From positions 1,426,001 to 1,490,000 of the forward strand of contig JAQSEB010000020.1 in the NCBI GenBank assembly GCA_030063045.1: a stretch of DNA of 64,000 nt, in the 5' to 3' direction. Shown here piece by piece: positions 37,588-51,111 of this stretch. The first letter of the stretch is position 1. Every line of letters begins with the position of its first letter. The notes under the pieces are model-generated. The model saw nothing but the letters and a program-made list of their open reading frames with translations, had not been told where the DNA came from and made no database searches. The stretch comes from Pratylenchus scribneri (lineage: Eukaryota; Nematoda; Chromadorea; Rhabditida; Pratylenchidae). Made by a program: the position numbers and the translations under genes.

Positions 37588-40500
37588 ATGTCGGACGACC
37601 TTATTTCTTTAAAGAAAGAGGAGGCAGATCCTAATAACAGAGATGAGACAGAGCCAAAAAGTCCAAATGATAATAATCATCATGGGAATGCAGGTTTCAA
37701 ACATAATTTTAGATAAATTTGTAAAAAAAAATATTAGAAGCCATTTCATCTGACGATATCCAACGATTGGAGAAAGAAAAGACAGAAAGTCAATCACCTT
37801 GTGAAAATCTCAAAATTATAAGTGAAGAGAATATGGACGAGATGGATCATGATGCTGTGCAATCATCCGAACTTGCATTAGAATCATCTGCAGTTGAGTC
37901 ATCATCAGATACAAAAGATATGCTTAAAGGATGGGAAACTCCACCACAGGTTATTTTTCCATGATATTTTATAATATTCTTATTAATAAAAGGATGCAAT
38001 GAATGGTGTTGTACAACCCAGAGTGATTGCACCTGTTGGGAAGCCAACTCGATGGACAAATCAATTGGATTTTCTTATGAAGGATGTGCTCAAACATGCC
38101 AAAACACACAAGCATTCATGGCCATTTTTAAAACCAGTTGATGCTATTAAACTTAACATTCCGGTTTGTTTATTCAAATATTAATGTATTGACATTAATA
38201 AAATTCAGGATTATCATAAAGTTATCAAACGGCCAATGGATTTGGGCACAATTGAAAAGAGATTGAAGAATATGTATTACTATTCGGCGAAGGAGTGCAT
38301 GAAGGTGAGCAATCAAAAAAACTATATTCCAAATATGGGTATATTTTGCCACAACTCGTTCAAAATAACCTAGAAAAGATATTTTCGGATTAGTTTTAAA
38401 ATCTCTTTTCAAAAATTGGTGGGGAGGTTTCTCGAAATGTTCCTATTTTTTGTAGGACATCATGGCAATCTTCAACAATTGCTACATTTACAATCCACCA
38501 GAATACGGGGTTTATAAAATGGCAAAAGAGCTTGAACAAAATATTCTTTTGAGAATCAGCAAAATTCCACCTAACGTAAGTTCATTTTGCAGGATTTTGA
38601 AAACATATGGTCAAACTGTTACAAATTCAATCAATGTGAAGATGATGTCACTCTCATGTGCAAGAATGTAGAAAATTTATACTGGGACCGTATGAAAAAT
38701 TTTCCACAAGAGGTGGTAAATGGACTTTTTTTTGTTACACTTTCACTACTATTCTTTTCGGGCATGGAAAAATTTATAGAAAAAATTTTTATTTATCATT
38801 TATTAATATTAATAATTTTCCAGGAAGTTGAAATACCTTTTCCCAGCCAAAAGAAAGGAGGCAAAAATGTTGGCGGTGCGGCGGGCAAAAAGACTATTCG
38901 AGCTACTTCAACAACGACAACAACTAAAGGTACTAGCGTAGTAGCTAATAGTCCTTCTAATGTGTGTGAATCGGCTGCAGCCATTTTAGGCTATTTCCAC
39001 AATGCAACTGTACAAGGTGCTCCCGCTAGATTTTATTTTTTTAATTCTCTTTCCTATAAAAACTTGGTACATTTTTATATTAAAAATAAGCGGCGGGCAC
39101 AAATAGATTTTTTTGTTTTTAATTTAATTAAAAAATTAAATAAATAATAATTAATTTAAGCAAGCCGTGAATCTTCCGCACAACGCGGTCTTCCGGACAG
39201 TTCTTCCTCATCAATTGGCGTTGTCAAATTGGAAAGTGATTCAACGGATGACCATAAATTGGTTTGTCTGATATTACTTTATGATTATGATGAATAAATC
39301 ATTATTTTAGAAAGGTGTCAAACGAAAAGCCGATACGACCACTTCATTTGATGAGGACCAAGGACCGTCGACGAAACAAGCACCGAAAAGGGAGAATCGA
39401 TTAATCAAAAAAGGACCACCTCCAATCGATTATAGTCAGCTGAAACCTCGATTAAAAGGCAAATTGAATGATCAAATGAAATTCTGTACAAAATTGATCA
39501 ACGAGCTTATCACATCCAAAAAGTGCCAAACTTTCACTTGGCCTTTCCTCGAGCCTGTTGATGTTGAGAACCTGAATCTTTACGATTATTACGATATAAT
39601 CAAGGAGCCGATGGATCTTGGCACAATCAAAAGGAAAATGGAGGCCAGGCAATATGCAAATCCGGAAGAAATTCGAACGGACATATTACTCATGTGCAAT
39701 AATAGTTTCCTTTACAATCCGGCGGATCAAGTGGTTCATAAAATGGGCAAACAACTTCAGGTTTTATTTTAAATTTATTTTATTTTAATCACTTTTTGAA
39801 GGATTATTTCAACAATCGTTGGAAACAATTGCCACCGAAAACCGCAGAGGCCGAGTCACCACCGAATGTAATCTCACCAATTTTGCCTGTTGAGAAGGAG
39901 GAAAAGAAGAAGGAGTCAACTTCAAAGCGTACAAACTTTGCATCTGCCGGTGCCGTTGGAACTTCCACATCGTCGAAATCATTGGATGACGATGACCAAA
40001 TTGATTTATTGCTTATCAATGTGAATGAGAAGCTTTCGGAATTGCAACAATATAGTCAAGAATTGATTTCACTCAGGTTTTACAATGCATTTTTTAAATT
40101 AAAAATGAACATCAATTTATAGGTTAAAAAGAAAAGAGGCACAAAGACTTCAAAAAACGCCACCAATTCTGAGTGGCGAACTTCATTCTGCAATCAAACG
40201 GGCCCTGGAAAATGCCAACTTGCCTGCAAATGCTCCCACTCTTGGTCAACTTCAAAATCCAGCAGCCAGTGGACTTTTACCCTCACTTTTGCCAAATATT
40301 ATGAACAATGCCGCCGCTTTACAACAAATATTACATCAAAATATGTCTTTGATGGTTCCTCAACAGCAGAATGTGCCGCCACAAACGGTTAATGCAAGAA
40401 AGAAGACAGGACCTGGGCGTCCAAAGGGATCTTCATCAATGCAAGCAACAAGTAAAAATCATTTAAAAAGTACCAAAAAATGGATGTTTTTTCAGCTCTT

Positions 40501-42852
40501 CCTCATCAACAATCGGTCGATGGTAGCCTCAGTGCACCGACACTTATTTCTCCCACAATAACAAGCCCTGAACTTGGAGACAATTTGCAAATGGCAGCCG
40601 AAAACAGTCAGCCTCCTCTTTCAAATGCCCAACATCCACAATTGCAACCAGTCTCGAGTGGTGGAAAACGAGGGAGGAAGCCTGGCTCAAAGAACAAACC
40701 AAAGAGTGAAAATACTTCAAAAGATTCGTCCAAATGGGAATATGAATTCAATTCGGAAGATGAGCATTCCTTGGAACCAATGTCCTATGAAGAAAAGGCT
40801 CAATTATCGCAGGAGATTGGGCGATTGGCAGCCGACAAAATTCATACGTATAAAATTTTAAAGTAAGATTGATTATTTAAATTATACTTCATAGAATTGT
40901 TAGCATAATTGCGGCTCGCGAAAAAATGACCGACTTCAACCCGGAAGAATTGGAAATTGATTTTGAGACTTTGAAGCCAATTACTCTACGAGAACTTGAG
41001 GCTTATGTGAAAATGTGCCAAAGTCAGGAACAAGGGCAGACTCCACAATCCTCCAAAGTTACCAAAAAGACTAATGGTAACAAAATACAAAAATTATTAG
41101 ATTATTATTTTATATTGATATTTAGGTGCAAAATCTACTACTAATGTGAAAAAGAAGGAAATGAATCAAATGACTTCACAACAAAGTATGAATGGCGGTG
41201 CATCGACTAGTGGAAAATGTATTAATAATGAATTAATTAAATTAACTTTTAATGATTTTTAGTAACAAATGGTGGAGTGCAAGTTGCGAGTCCAACTTTG
41301 GCTAAGCCACCCCTGGTTTCGACCGTTAATCGCCCTGCTCCGCTGGATATGTCAAAAGAAGAATCGTCATCGGATTCTTCAAGTGGTTCATCCTCGTCTG
41401 AATCAGATAGCAGTGACTCATCTGATTCTGAATCAGGTTAGAAACGAGAACAATGGAAAATTTTAGGGATGACCAAAATTAGGTTGTCTTCTCTCATCAT
41501 AATTATTTCTCATTTTCATAATTCAAAATTAATGTCCTCCCGATCTCTTATCCCAAAATTTTTTTGGTTTTTTTTTAATTAACCTTGGGACCACCAATCT
41601 TTATCTATTTTTTTTATTTTCTGATCTCCTCCAATGTCAAAAATGATCAAAACCCTGAACGAAAATTGTACCCATTTTATAAAAATCCAACTTGCCAAGA
41701 CACCATTTTACACTATAGCAATCTTCTTTAACTGCCATTAAAATTGTATTTTTTGCATTTTCACAATTCACACATTTTTTACGTGATAATAAAGTGCTTT
41801 ATAAATTTTGTTTATTTTTTTTTTAAATATTTAATTTTCCTCGTTTAGAGGAGAAGCCGACCCCACGGAAGCCAGAACAGGCGATTCATGTTGATTCTAA
41901 TAAGGTTTTTAAATGAATTGAGGATGTGTTTTAAGAAGTGTTATAATTGAAGGTTTATCCACCACAACAATCTCGCAATATTGAACAACCACCCATTAAT
42001 AATATGATGCCTTTTTCGTCGATGCCAAATGCTGTCAAAACTCAAGAACAAATTCAATCCTCCTCTCAAAAAGGTCTTAAATACATATTTTCTTATATGA
42101 AATGATTTAAATTGTTTGAGATGGTAACAATGAACCTATCAAACCGGCTAGCACAAATGTGACTTCAAATGTTCAAACGCCAACCACTTCCATTGTACAT
42201 AGTGGAGCGGCACCTCTGCTTCAGTCAAATAATGCAATGGAAATGAATGTGGGTATTGCTGGTACGGTTCTTGATGCGCTGCTTCCACCGGCTGCAAATG
42301 ATGACAATAAAGGAAATGCAGCAACGGGCATTATGAACAAAACTTCCTGGAGTTCATTAACACAAAAAGTTGGTGAGACTGGACAGTTGAGTTCAGCAAA
42401 TGCGGCAACGGCTTTTGAGCAATTTCGAAAAACCGCCAGAGAAAAGGAAGAACGGGTATTTTATTCATGTTTTGTTACTATTTAAAAATAATATTTTTTA
42501 GAAACGAGTGCTAAAAGAAGACGAGGATCGAAGGCGTCGTCAGCGTGAATTGGAACAGCAACAATTGCAACAAGCTGGAACTTCTTCTGACTCAACACAA
42601 CATAGTAGTGCTCAACCATTGAAAGCAAAACAGCAGGTGGATCAAGAAGAAATTAAGAGACTTCGTGAAATGGAAAAGGTTTGCCATTATATTGAGTTAA
42701 AAGCTGATAAATATAAAAATTATAGGAACGACGTAAACGGGAAGATAAAGATCATGTGGATATGGCTAGCCAGATGGTATTTTTATTATTAAACTTTATT
42801 AATTAAACCGAATTTTTAGGAATTGATGGCAGATTTTGAGATGAGATTCTAA
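37588..42852 (+). CDS. BET bromodomain protein (BRD2/3/4, BET-1 type) with two alternative BD1 exons
   Basis: BET proteins read acetylated histones and control transcription. The protein opens with an acidic region from ATG 37588, then bromodomain 1 ([56 protein letters not shown]). The end of BD1 is coded by either of two adjacent 120-nt exons, 38456-38575 and 38593-38712 (see findings). A basic linker ([14 protein letters not shown]), bromodomain 2 ([71 protein letters not shown]), an AT-hook-like [16 protein letters not shown] pair and the NET domain ([43 protein letters not shown]) follow. Then come an acidic Ser run ([17 protein letters not shown]), an SNVQTPTTS region and a C-terminal basic helix ending [10 protein letters not shown] at TAA 42852. 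About 17 exons. Confidence 0.94.
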
Positions 42853-43432
42853 ATGAATAATTGATTGATTGACCATGTGGTGCCGGATAGAAGCGGATCT
42901 ACATATTTAAATATGAATTTTACTGATGATAATATGATGAATATCCATCCTCCACCCCTCCAATTTCCGATTATTCTGCTCATCCATCCATCACACATTT
43001 GACTCTATAGTAAATTCACAATAGCAAAACCTTCTCTCAATTCAATTTGAATTTTGATTGACTTCAATTCACCAATTTATTTAATTATTATAAAATTTAT
43101 TTGGAAATTTGAATTAAGCTTTGCTTTCTCATTCGTTTCAAGTCAACCGGCTTGCTGGTTTTTGTCCATTTTATCTATTTTCATTAATTCAATTAAAATT
43201 TATTGTTTGCAAAAATGAAAAAACAAACTTTGCTTATCACAAATTATCCGTTTTTAATATACTTCATCACATTTATTTTTTAATGTAATAAAAGTTCTAT
43301 GAACATTACCTATTTTATTCAAACGTGTAGGGTAATTTAATAAATTGAATTCCCGATCTATTTTTTTTTGACTAAACTAAACTATTTACCTATAAGTCTT
43401 TCATTATTTAGCGACAAGAATTCTTATAAAAA
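42853..43432. other. Intergenic BET / APC8
   Basis: 580 bp, AT-rich, holding the BET 3' UTR and probably an APC8 promoter. No exon seen. Confidence 0.4.
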
Positions 43433-45782
43433 ATGGAAATAGTTGATTCCGAAACAAGTATGACGAAAACCCAAGCTGTTATTGATGCTGATCCAACAAA
43501 GATTATGAGCGATTTATTCTGGCTTGCTGAACAATCACAACAAAGGTGCATGTTCGAATGCTCACAATGGTTAGCATTTTGGACATTTAATTCATCCTAA
43601 ATTATAATTTTAGGGCCAGTGAACAACTCAACAATTTGCCAACCAACTATTATAGTGCGGTCGATCCAGTGAAAGTTCAAGAAAATCCAACCCAACAAAT
43701 GCCAATAAAGAAACGGGTACAAATTATGTTTATTCGTTCTTTGATAATCAACAAGGATTATAGCAGAGCTAAGGTTTTCAACCAAATTTAATTGGTTTAA
43801 TGTTTTTAATTTACAGTTTTATCTGTCAAAAGAAAAATTGGAAACAAGTTTGGAGGCATTTCTTTTCTATTTCAACTGGTATATGATCTCAATTCGAAAT
43901 CGGATGGAGAATGATGCGGATGAATTGGATCGGAAAGAAGAATATATTGATGTGGAATTATCGAGATTAAGTATGGATATTGAAGCATTGAAGAAATCTT
44001 CACCCAAATTATTCGATTGTTTCCTCAATTATTTGTAAGTTATTTAATCAAATTTCAGTGAATTTATCTATAATTTCTAGGCTTGGATTAATCAGACACA
44101 AAAGGGATGCCCCTGAAGCTGCAATTCAGGCTCTAAATGAAGCGGTTTAATTTGCAAGTTTAAATTTAATAATTCGAATTCGGTTAAGATTCAACAAGAT
44201 AATAGATGTTGGCCAGCCTGGCAATTACTTTCCACACTTTCTGAGGGATTTCACCTGGAAAAAGATCAAATTAATCATACATGGTTCTACAATCTTTTTG
44301 TGGCCGAGCGAATGTTTCATCTTCAACTTTTTGTTTGCGCCATTGATGCATACACCGCCGTTTCCAAATATATTGGCGCCTCTCCATACATTCTTGCTCA
44401 AATTGCCGCCGCTCAATCCGAGTTGCAAGAACACGACAGTGCCATAATGTCATTCCAAAAAATTCGCAAAATTGATCCATATCGAATTGAACAAGTAAAT
44501 TTATTTTGTTATTCATTGATTATAATTCTTTAGATGCATTTTTACTCCGATTCCCTATATATACGGCAAAATTTGGTTGAAATCTCTTCATTGGCAAAAT
44601 GGTTTTATGAAACGCACAAATTCCATTGGGAAACTTGCTGCATTGTTGGTTCGTTATTCCCCATTTAGTACAAATTAAAATTAATATTTTTAGCAAATGA
44701 TTATAGTGCCAAAAATGTTCATGAACAATCACAAGAATTCCTCAAAAGAGCCATACGATTGTGCCCATCCAATGCATCAATTTGGGTCCTATTGGGACAT
44801 GAATATTTGGAAACAAAAAATCATCAAGCGGCGGAGATTTCATACAAAAAAGCAATTTGTAAATTTTTCTTGAGAAAAATTCCAAAATAAAACTATTTTT
44901 TAGCAATCGACTACAAATGTTATAGAGCCTGGTATGGACTTGGTCAGTTGAATGAAATCCTCAAGAAGGATGAAAATGCCTTGTTTTACTATCAAAAGGC
45001 GCATAAATGTCGACCGGACGATTCGCGGATGTTAATTGCCTTGGGAGTAATATTTACGCGGATGGATCGAAAATCGGATGCAGAAAAATGCTTCAAAAAG
45101 GCATTCCAAATTGGCGATGTCGAAGGGAATGCATTAACACATTTGGCAAAACTTTATGAGGATCAAGAAGACAACCGAAATGCGGCGAAGGCATATGATG
45201 CTTATTTAACACTTTACACTGAGGAATTGGTTGGTAAATTGTTTATTTTATATTTAAATATTAAATAAATAGGTTGGTGATTTGAATTTGATCGCGACCG
45301 CATGCAGATTTCTGGCTCGATACAATTTGGAACAAGGAAATTTAGATATTGCATACAATCATGCTCAGGTTTCAAAAATGATTAAAAAATAAATATATTA
45401 AATTTTTAGCGATGCCTAAACTATGATATATCCAAAGAGGAAGGCTATCGGATATTGAGTCTGATAAAAAGCAAAAGGAAAGAGGACCAAGAGAAAATGG
45501 TAAGACAAATGGAAACGACCCCTTCGAATCATGGGCAACAACGAACAACTGTATCGTATCGAACGCCAATTGATGCACCACGGCCCATTGGAGGGGGAGA
45601 TGAGTAAGTGGTGTTATATTTGGGTAATAATTTTGGTGGCAAATTTCAGTACAATGCAAACACCAATCCAACAAACTGGGCAAAAGGATGAGAATGATGA
45701 CAAAAATGTCGGTGCCAATGACGAGGATGAAGATATGAATATGAATTCGGACGATGAATTAGACATTTCAGACGATTTATGA
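43433..45782 (+). CDS. CDC23: Anaphase-promoting complex subunit 8 (CDC23)
   Basis: APC8 is a TPR scaffold of the ubiquitin ligase that triggers anaphase; its C. elegans orthologue is mat-3. Start ATG 43433 begins MEIVDSETSMTKTQAV, and the family N-terminal block reads FECSQWASEQLNNLP across an intron. TPR units follow, for example WFYNLFVAERMFHLQLFVCA, SPYILAQIAAAQSELQEHDS, MSFQKIRKIDPYRIEQM, CCIVANDYSAKNVHEQS, FLKRAIRLCPSNASIWVLLG, KKAISIDYKCYRAWYGLGQL and KKAFQIGDVEGNALTHLAKL. The C-terminal tail is acidic (DEDEDMNMNSDDELDISDDL) and stops at 45782. About eleven exons, in usual order and length. RME-6 starts 206 bp downstream. Confidence 0.95.
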
Positions 45783-45988
45783 AGGCAAATGGTCAATGGT
45801 GTTTTTATGTTTTTAAATTATTTTTTATTAATTTGAGTTTATGTATAAAATGAATTAAATTTTAATTAAATCTCATCGTGTTTTATGACATAATCATTGT
45901 TGTCATATATTTTAATTTATAAATTGTCAAAATATTATCAAATAATTTATTCGTCATATAAAGATGACGTGATGAATTATTATGTAAA

Positions 45989-48900
45989 ATGAATTCACCG
46001 GATTTTCTAAATTTTAACTATCCATCGTCCTCTTCTTTATATGAAAAACTTCGCTCTGAGCATTTACTAATCAATCATGAACAATCAATTTTAAATAATC
46101 TCAATTCGGAAATTGATGCCATATTTAGTGAGCTGTCAAAACGAGTATGGATTTGCCGTCATGAACAGGTTTAATGAAAAGCATTAAAACTCATTCAAGT
46201 AAGAATTTTAGGATTTACTCCGCCAACTTATCAATTCGGATGTCACCGTTTGTCCTGAAAATTGCTATCAACTATTAAACAATTTGAATTGCACAAAATT
46301 TGTTGAAGCTCACAAAATTTTGAGCCATCATGCAGCCGAAATTGTCCATGTTTTCAAAATGCTTTGGATGGCACCGAGGGCGGTGGCCTCATTCCTAAAT
46401 GCGGCAGAGAAAATCAACAATTCTTTGGTCAGTTTTATTGATTGAATAATTATTTTGCTTAGAATTTTACAGTTCAATTTAGGTAATTAATTAGCTCTTT
46501 CTATTTCCAAATCATAATTATAAAAAATTTAGTATCCAATTTCTGAATTGTGTCTTTCCGTATTCAATATCCTTTATGGGTCTTGCCTTTTCTCGGAAGA
46601 TGAGAAGAATTTGCTGGAATTATTGGACCATTTAATTGCCATTCAATTGGTGCAAAACCCGGATCCACGACGAGTTTTACGAAAGGGCAATTCAACATTT
46701 TCACGGATGTACAAATTATTTTCGGAAGCATTGCCTTTGACCAAGGTTTTCAATGATATTCCGTAATTACTAAAAAATTTTTTTCATATAGATTTTCCTG
46801 ACCGCAGCTTTACATGAACCAATTATGTTTTTGCTTTGCCAAGATGGTAATTTTTAATTTATATATTCAAATTATGCAAAAATTTTATTTATAGAATTAT
46901 TTTTTGATATTGATCCGGCAAAATCAAAAATTCGGATACCGAAAGCGGAAAGGTAAATTAAATTTAATTATTTTATTAATTTATATTATTTAAAGAGATC
47001 GTCTTTTTGGCTCGGATGAATCTTCTAAATCTTACCAGGAGAAATTCGCTCAACATCGAAAAATTCTGGTCGATAAATTGGTGTTCATCACAGAAAAATT
47101 CATCTCTTGTTGGTTTTTTTAGGACTAATAAGTAATAATTGATTTTTTAGCCATCATTAAAGCCATTCCAATGTTTCCAAAGAGCATCATTTGGCTGGTT
47201 AAACAAATGTACACCGCATTGATTGAGCAGGAGTTGATTAGCAAAGAAGAGGCCACCTTGATTTGCACGGATCTAATTTTCACTTATTTCATTTGTTCCG
47301 CTGTGATAAATCCAGAGCCGCTTGGAATCATTTCTGATACGCCAATTAGGTAGTTTTAAAATTATTTTTATTCATATCCAGAAAAATTTAAGCTATGTCG
47401 CCCGTTTCAATCTCATGCAAATTGGTCAGCTGCTTCAAACATTGGCTATTTTGCCTTATGAAAAGCAGCAAATTCCTGCATATTTCAATGAAATACTCAG
47501 CCGATTAAATCCGGACTCAATGGCCACTGTGATGAATTTAATCCTTGGTTCTTCATCTGCAGAATCTGCTTCCATTGAAACAATATTTTCCACTCAAGTA
47601 CCAGATTCGGAAGGGCTTGAAGTGTTCAAGCGAAGGAATTTTGTTGGCACTTTGCAAGAAATCAATATTTTAGTAGGTTCAAAAAATAAATATGTATTAA
47701 TAAAATAACATATGATTATGATTTATTTTATGAATAATTGCGAGTTCTAATTATGATTAAATTCTTAATTGTAATTTTGAATTGTAATTTTATTTGAGAA
47801 TTGAAAAATTATGAAAATTATCATGCATTTATTGCACGAGAATAAATTACATTATTAAAATTTTAGCAATCATTTCTGAAGTCTCCGGCCATTGATGAAA
47901 TTGATGATACTATTTTGTGCAACAATCTCAAACATACAATGAAAAGATTGCCAGAAAAATTGAACGAAATTACGACAACAAAATTTACAATTGATGCTCC
48001 ATCGCCAACTATCGAGAAAACGCTGGATTCTGCGCAAGCAACATCCTCATCAATGCGCTTGAAAAGTTTTGCTGATAAAGGTTGGTACGTTAAATCTAGA
48101 AAACATTTTGACTCAAATTAATAATTTAACATCAAAATCAAAAATTAGTATTAAGGATAGCCCCATTTAAGAACTTAGGTTAATTCTTTTTAATCAAATT
48201 TGATTCAATCACATTCATTTATAATTTCCAGTTCAAACGGTTGCTTCAAGAAGTCATCAGCGATTGATGCAAACCTCTTCCGTCTCAAATCTTCGCAGTT
48301 TTCAACAACGTCATCTTTCAAATTCTGCCTCAGAAAATATGTTATTGAATACTGAAAATACTCCTTTGCATAATGCGCATGATGTGAATAATGGAGAAGA
48401 AAATCAATCAGTGTCTGAGCCTCAGGTTATTTTGGGAATCCGCCATTTGAATTATTACTAAATTATTTTTGATAGATTGTCTTGATGTTTACAATTTCTG
48501 ATGATACAGAGTCTATTGGATTGAAATCAGAAGATTCAATTATGAATTCATCAGTGGATATGCCAGATAAATCGCCACCTATTTTTGATGAGGAAAGGCC
48601 TTATTTTGATTCGAACAATTTGCTAAAATGTCGAGCGTTCTTGGATACGAAGAGGAAACTCCGATTGATGTTGAGCTATGCCAGTTCCCTGCCGAATAGT
48701 TCCACAAAATTGCCGGATAATCCCAAAAATGAAAATGATGATCAACAACAAAATGGTGGAATTGACCATTGGAATTCTGGGAAAATGGATGAAATGGAGG
48801 CAGATGATCTTCGCCAAATACTTCAAATTCAATTGGCTGAATCCATCAACAGTCGAGATCCGAAAAGAACGGCTCTAATTAGAGAATGCCAACGAAGCCT

Positions 48901-50064
48901 TTCCGATTTTGATAATAAAGGGTAAATGTTTTATTGATTATTCTTTAAAACAAATTAATTCATTTAGAATTGCACTACTTTTGCAAACAATGAAGAAAGA
49001 ACAAATCAATCGAATGGCCTACATCTTCTATTTACAAAATTCACGCTTGACTCTTTTAAAACTGAAAAATTTTTTGAACAAAATAAAACAACGAGTTCAA
49101 CGGGAAATGGCACTCACTTCGGAATGTCTTGTGGAAATTATTGTTCGATTCAGCCTGCAGAAAAAGGATCAATTCATGCGGAAATTTGTGCACAAATTTC
49201 AGAGTTTAAGGGTTCAGGTAATTTATTGTTTTTATAGAATTATATTTAGAATAATTCAGGATGAGAAAATCGACTTGGTGGATACCCATTTAAGGAATTT
49301 ATGTGAACAATTGGTTGTGGAACCAATGTGGTGAGTGATTTAATTTTAATAAATTATTCATTTATTTATTTAAGGCACTTTGCTACATTAGAGAACATTG
49401 AATATGCTCGAAAATGTTTAGAACGTACCTTGATGGCTCACATTTACACTTTCGCACTGTTTCCCAATGGCGATGCCGATTACTACAGAGACGAGTATAA
49501 ATAAATTTAATTTTCCGAAATCCGAAAATAATTCATTTTATTTCAGGGTTTTCCACAAATCAATCCAGCAACTTTCCAGTCAAATCACAGTGGACCATGT
49601 CGAATTGGCAATTCCAAAGGTTAATTATTTAATAGTGACAATCTCAATTTATTAAAATTTATTCAGGGTCTTCATGCGGAATGTCCATGGCCTTCTGCAC
49701 AGGCTGAACTTGCAATTATAAATGCGTATAAATCGCCACGTGATAAAATGGTAATAAAATGCTTCCTTTTTATTAAAAAATTAAATGGATTATTTTCTAG
49801 GCATGCATCATTCGCTGTTGTGAGCAAATTGAAAATTTGATTGTCCTTTCGCCGAGCCGGCAAACCGCATCGGCCGATGATATTTTGCCAATCCTCGTTT
49901 TTGTCATAATAAAAGCAAATCCACCGGCAATTTTCTCAAATCTTCAATTCATTGAGGGATTCTATGGTGCAAAAAGAATGCAAGGAGCAGAGGCATATTG
50001 GTGGACTCAATTCAATTCGGCCATTGAATTTTTGAAGACATTATTGAACAAATTGTGCAATTAA
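45989..50064 (+). CDS. RME-6: RasGAP- and VPS9-domain protein RME-6 (GAPVD1/GAPex-5)
   Basis: RME-6 activates RAB-5 by its VPS9 exchange domain at clathrin-coated pits and also carries a RasGAP domain. From ATG 45989 the first exon has a helical region, then a RasGAP domain (SLYPISELCLSVFNILYGS, FSRMYKLFSEALPLTKIFLT, ALHEPIMFLLCQD, LICTDLIFTYFICSAVINPE, NLSYVARFNLMQIGQLLQTL). The middle is Ser-rich and acidic. The C-terminal exons contain LTLLKLKNFLNKIKQRVQRE and the VPS9 domain, with ERTLMAHIYTFALFPNGDAD, SPRDKMACIIRCCEQIENLI, TASADDILPILVFVIIKANP (the conserved GADDxLP-like core) and SNLQFIEGFYGAKRMQGAEA. The stop is at 50064. The domain pair RasGAP plus VPS9 is found only in this family. 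About seventeen exons. Confidence 0.94.
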
Positions 50065-50300
50065 ATTTACCCAAATGTGATCAACCTTTTCATATAATTT
50101 TATTATTTTTATATAATTTTATAATTTGACCTTCAAATCTCAGAATATTCGCATAAAAATTTATAAAATTTCATACATATTATAAATTGCGATGTTTTTT
50201 TTAAACATTTTAATTCATTTTGGATATTTTGAATTTAATCAATAATTAATTATAAATTTATTTACATTTAGAATTTAATTTGATCCCAAATATTGATTCA

Positions 50301-51111
50301 ATGGGTGCTAGAAAAATGTTTTTGAATACGCCATTATCAATTATTTGGAAGGAAATGGAATCAAGTTTGGAATTCAAGGGTTGCATTTATCTTTCAAATG
50401 TTTTACAATTGCTTCGATGTGAAATTACTTTATCAGGTAATTTGTCAAATATAAAATTAATTAAGTCAAATAATGTTTTAGATTTTTATGAAAGCACAAA
50501 AGACGTCTCACCTGACTTGAATGATCGTTTCTTGAACGGAATCTCCACCCAATTGGAGGTCAGATTTAAAATGAATTCATTACTAAATTTAACCAAATTT
50601 TAGTACACCATTCTTGGGAAGGTTTCAATACCCAAAAAACGAATGATGCCGGGTCCAAAAAAAATTCATACTTACTTAATGCTTTATGCATGTAAATATG
50701 GAATTGACGAATTTGAACCGGAATGTGCAATAATCATTTTTCAATTTGTAAAAAATCAAATTTGTGCAATTTTGGAAGCTGTTCTTCAACTTGCTCGTCC
50801 ATTCAAAATTACCGACTATGGTTTATCGCATTCATTTGGTGTTATAAGGTGAATAAAAAAATATATTTAATCTCTAATTGATTAAAAAAAATATTTTAGG
50901 ACTGGTCAACCATCTACAAAATTTACAATGATTGCTGAAGATGTTATCGACACTTTGGAGGTAATACCTCTAAATATTTAAGTTTAATTTCATTTTTCAG
51001 TTTGAAAACGGTTTAATCCCACATCGCTTACTCTTAATGGCATTGGTCAAGCGGCTTTGGAATATTCAACAAAAAGAGCACCAACAGCAGCGGAATGTTC
51101 AACAGAAATGA
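50301..51111 (+). CDS. TADA1-like SAGA complex subunit
   Basis: ADA1/TADA1 is a core structural subunit of the SAGA histone acetyltransferase complex. From ATG 50301 (MGARKMFLNTPLSIIWKEME) the chain reads FKGCIYLSNVLQLLRCEITL, DFYESTKDVSPDLNDRFLNG, then a histone-fold-like block that lines up with human TADA1: RMMPGPKKIHTYLMLYACKY, GIDEFEPECAIIIFQFVKNQ, ICAILEAVLQLARPFKI and ITDYGLSHSFGVIRTGQP. The last exon is FENGLIPHRLLLMALVKRLW, similar to the TADA1 C-terminal IPTHTVYALNIERIITKLW region, and stops at TGA 51111. It is shorter than the human protein (around 220 against 335 residues), mainly through a smaller N-terminal linker. The match is at the level of motifs in a divergent family. It follows RME-6 by 236 bp. 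Confidence 0.7.
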
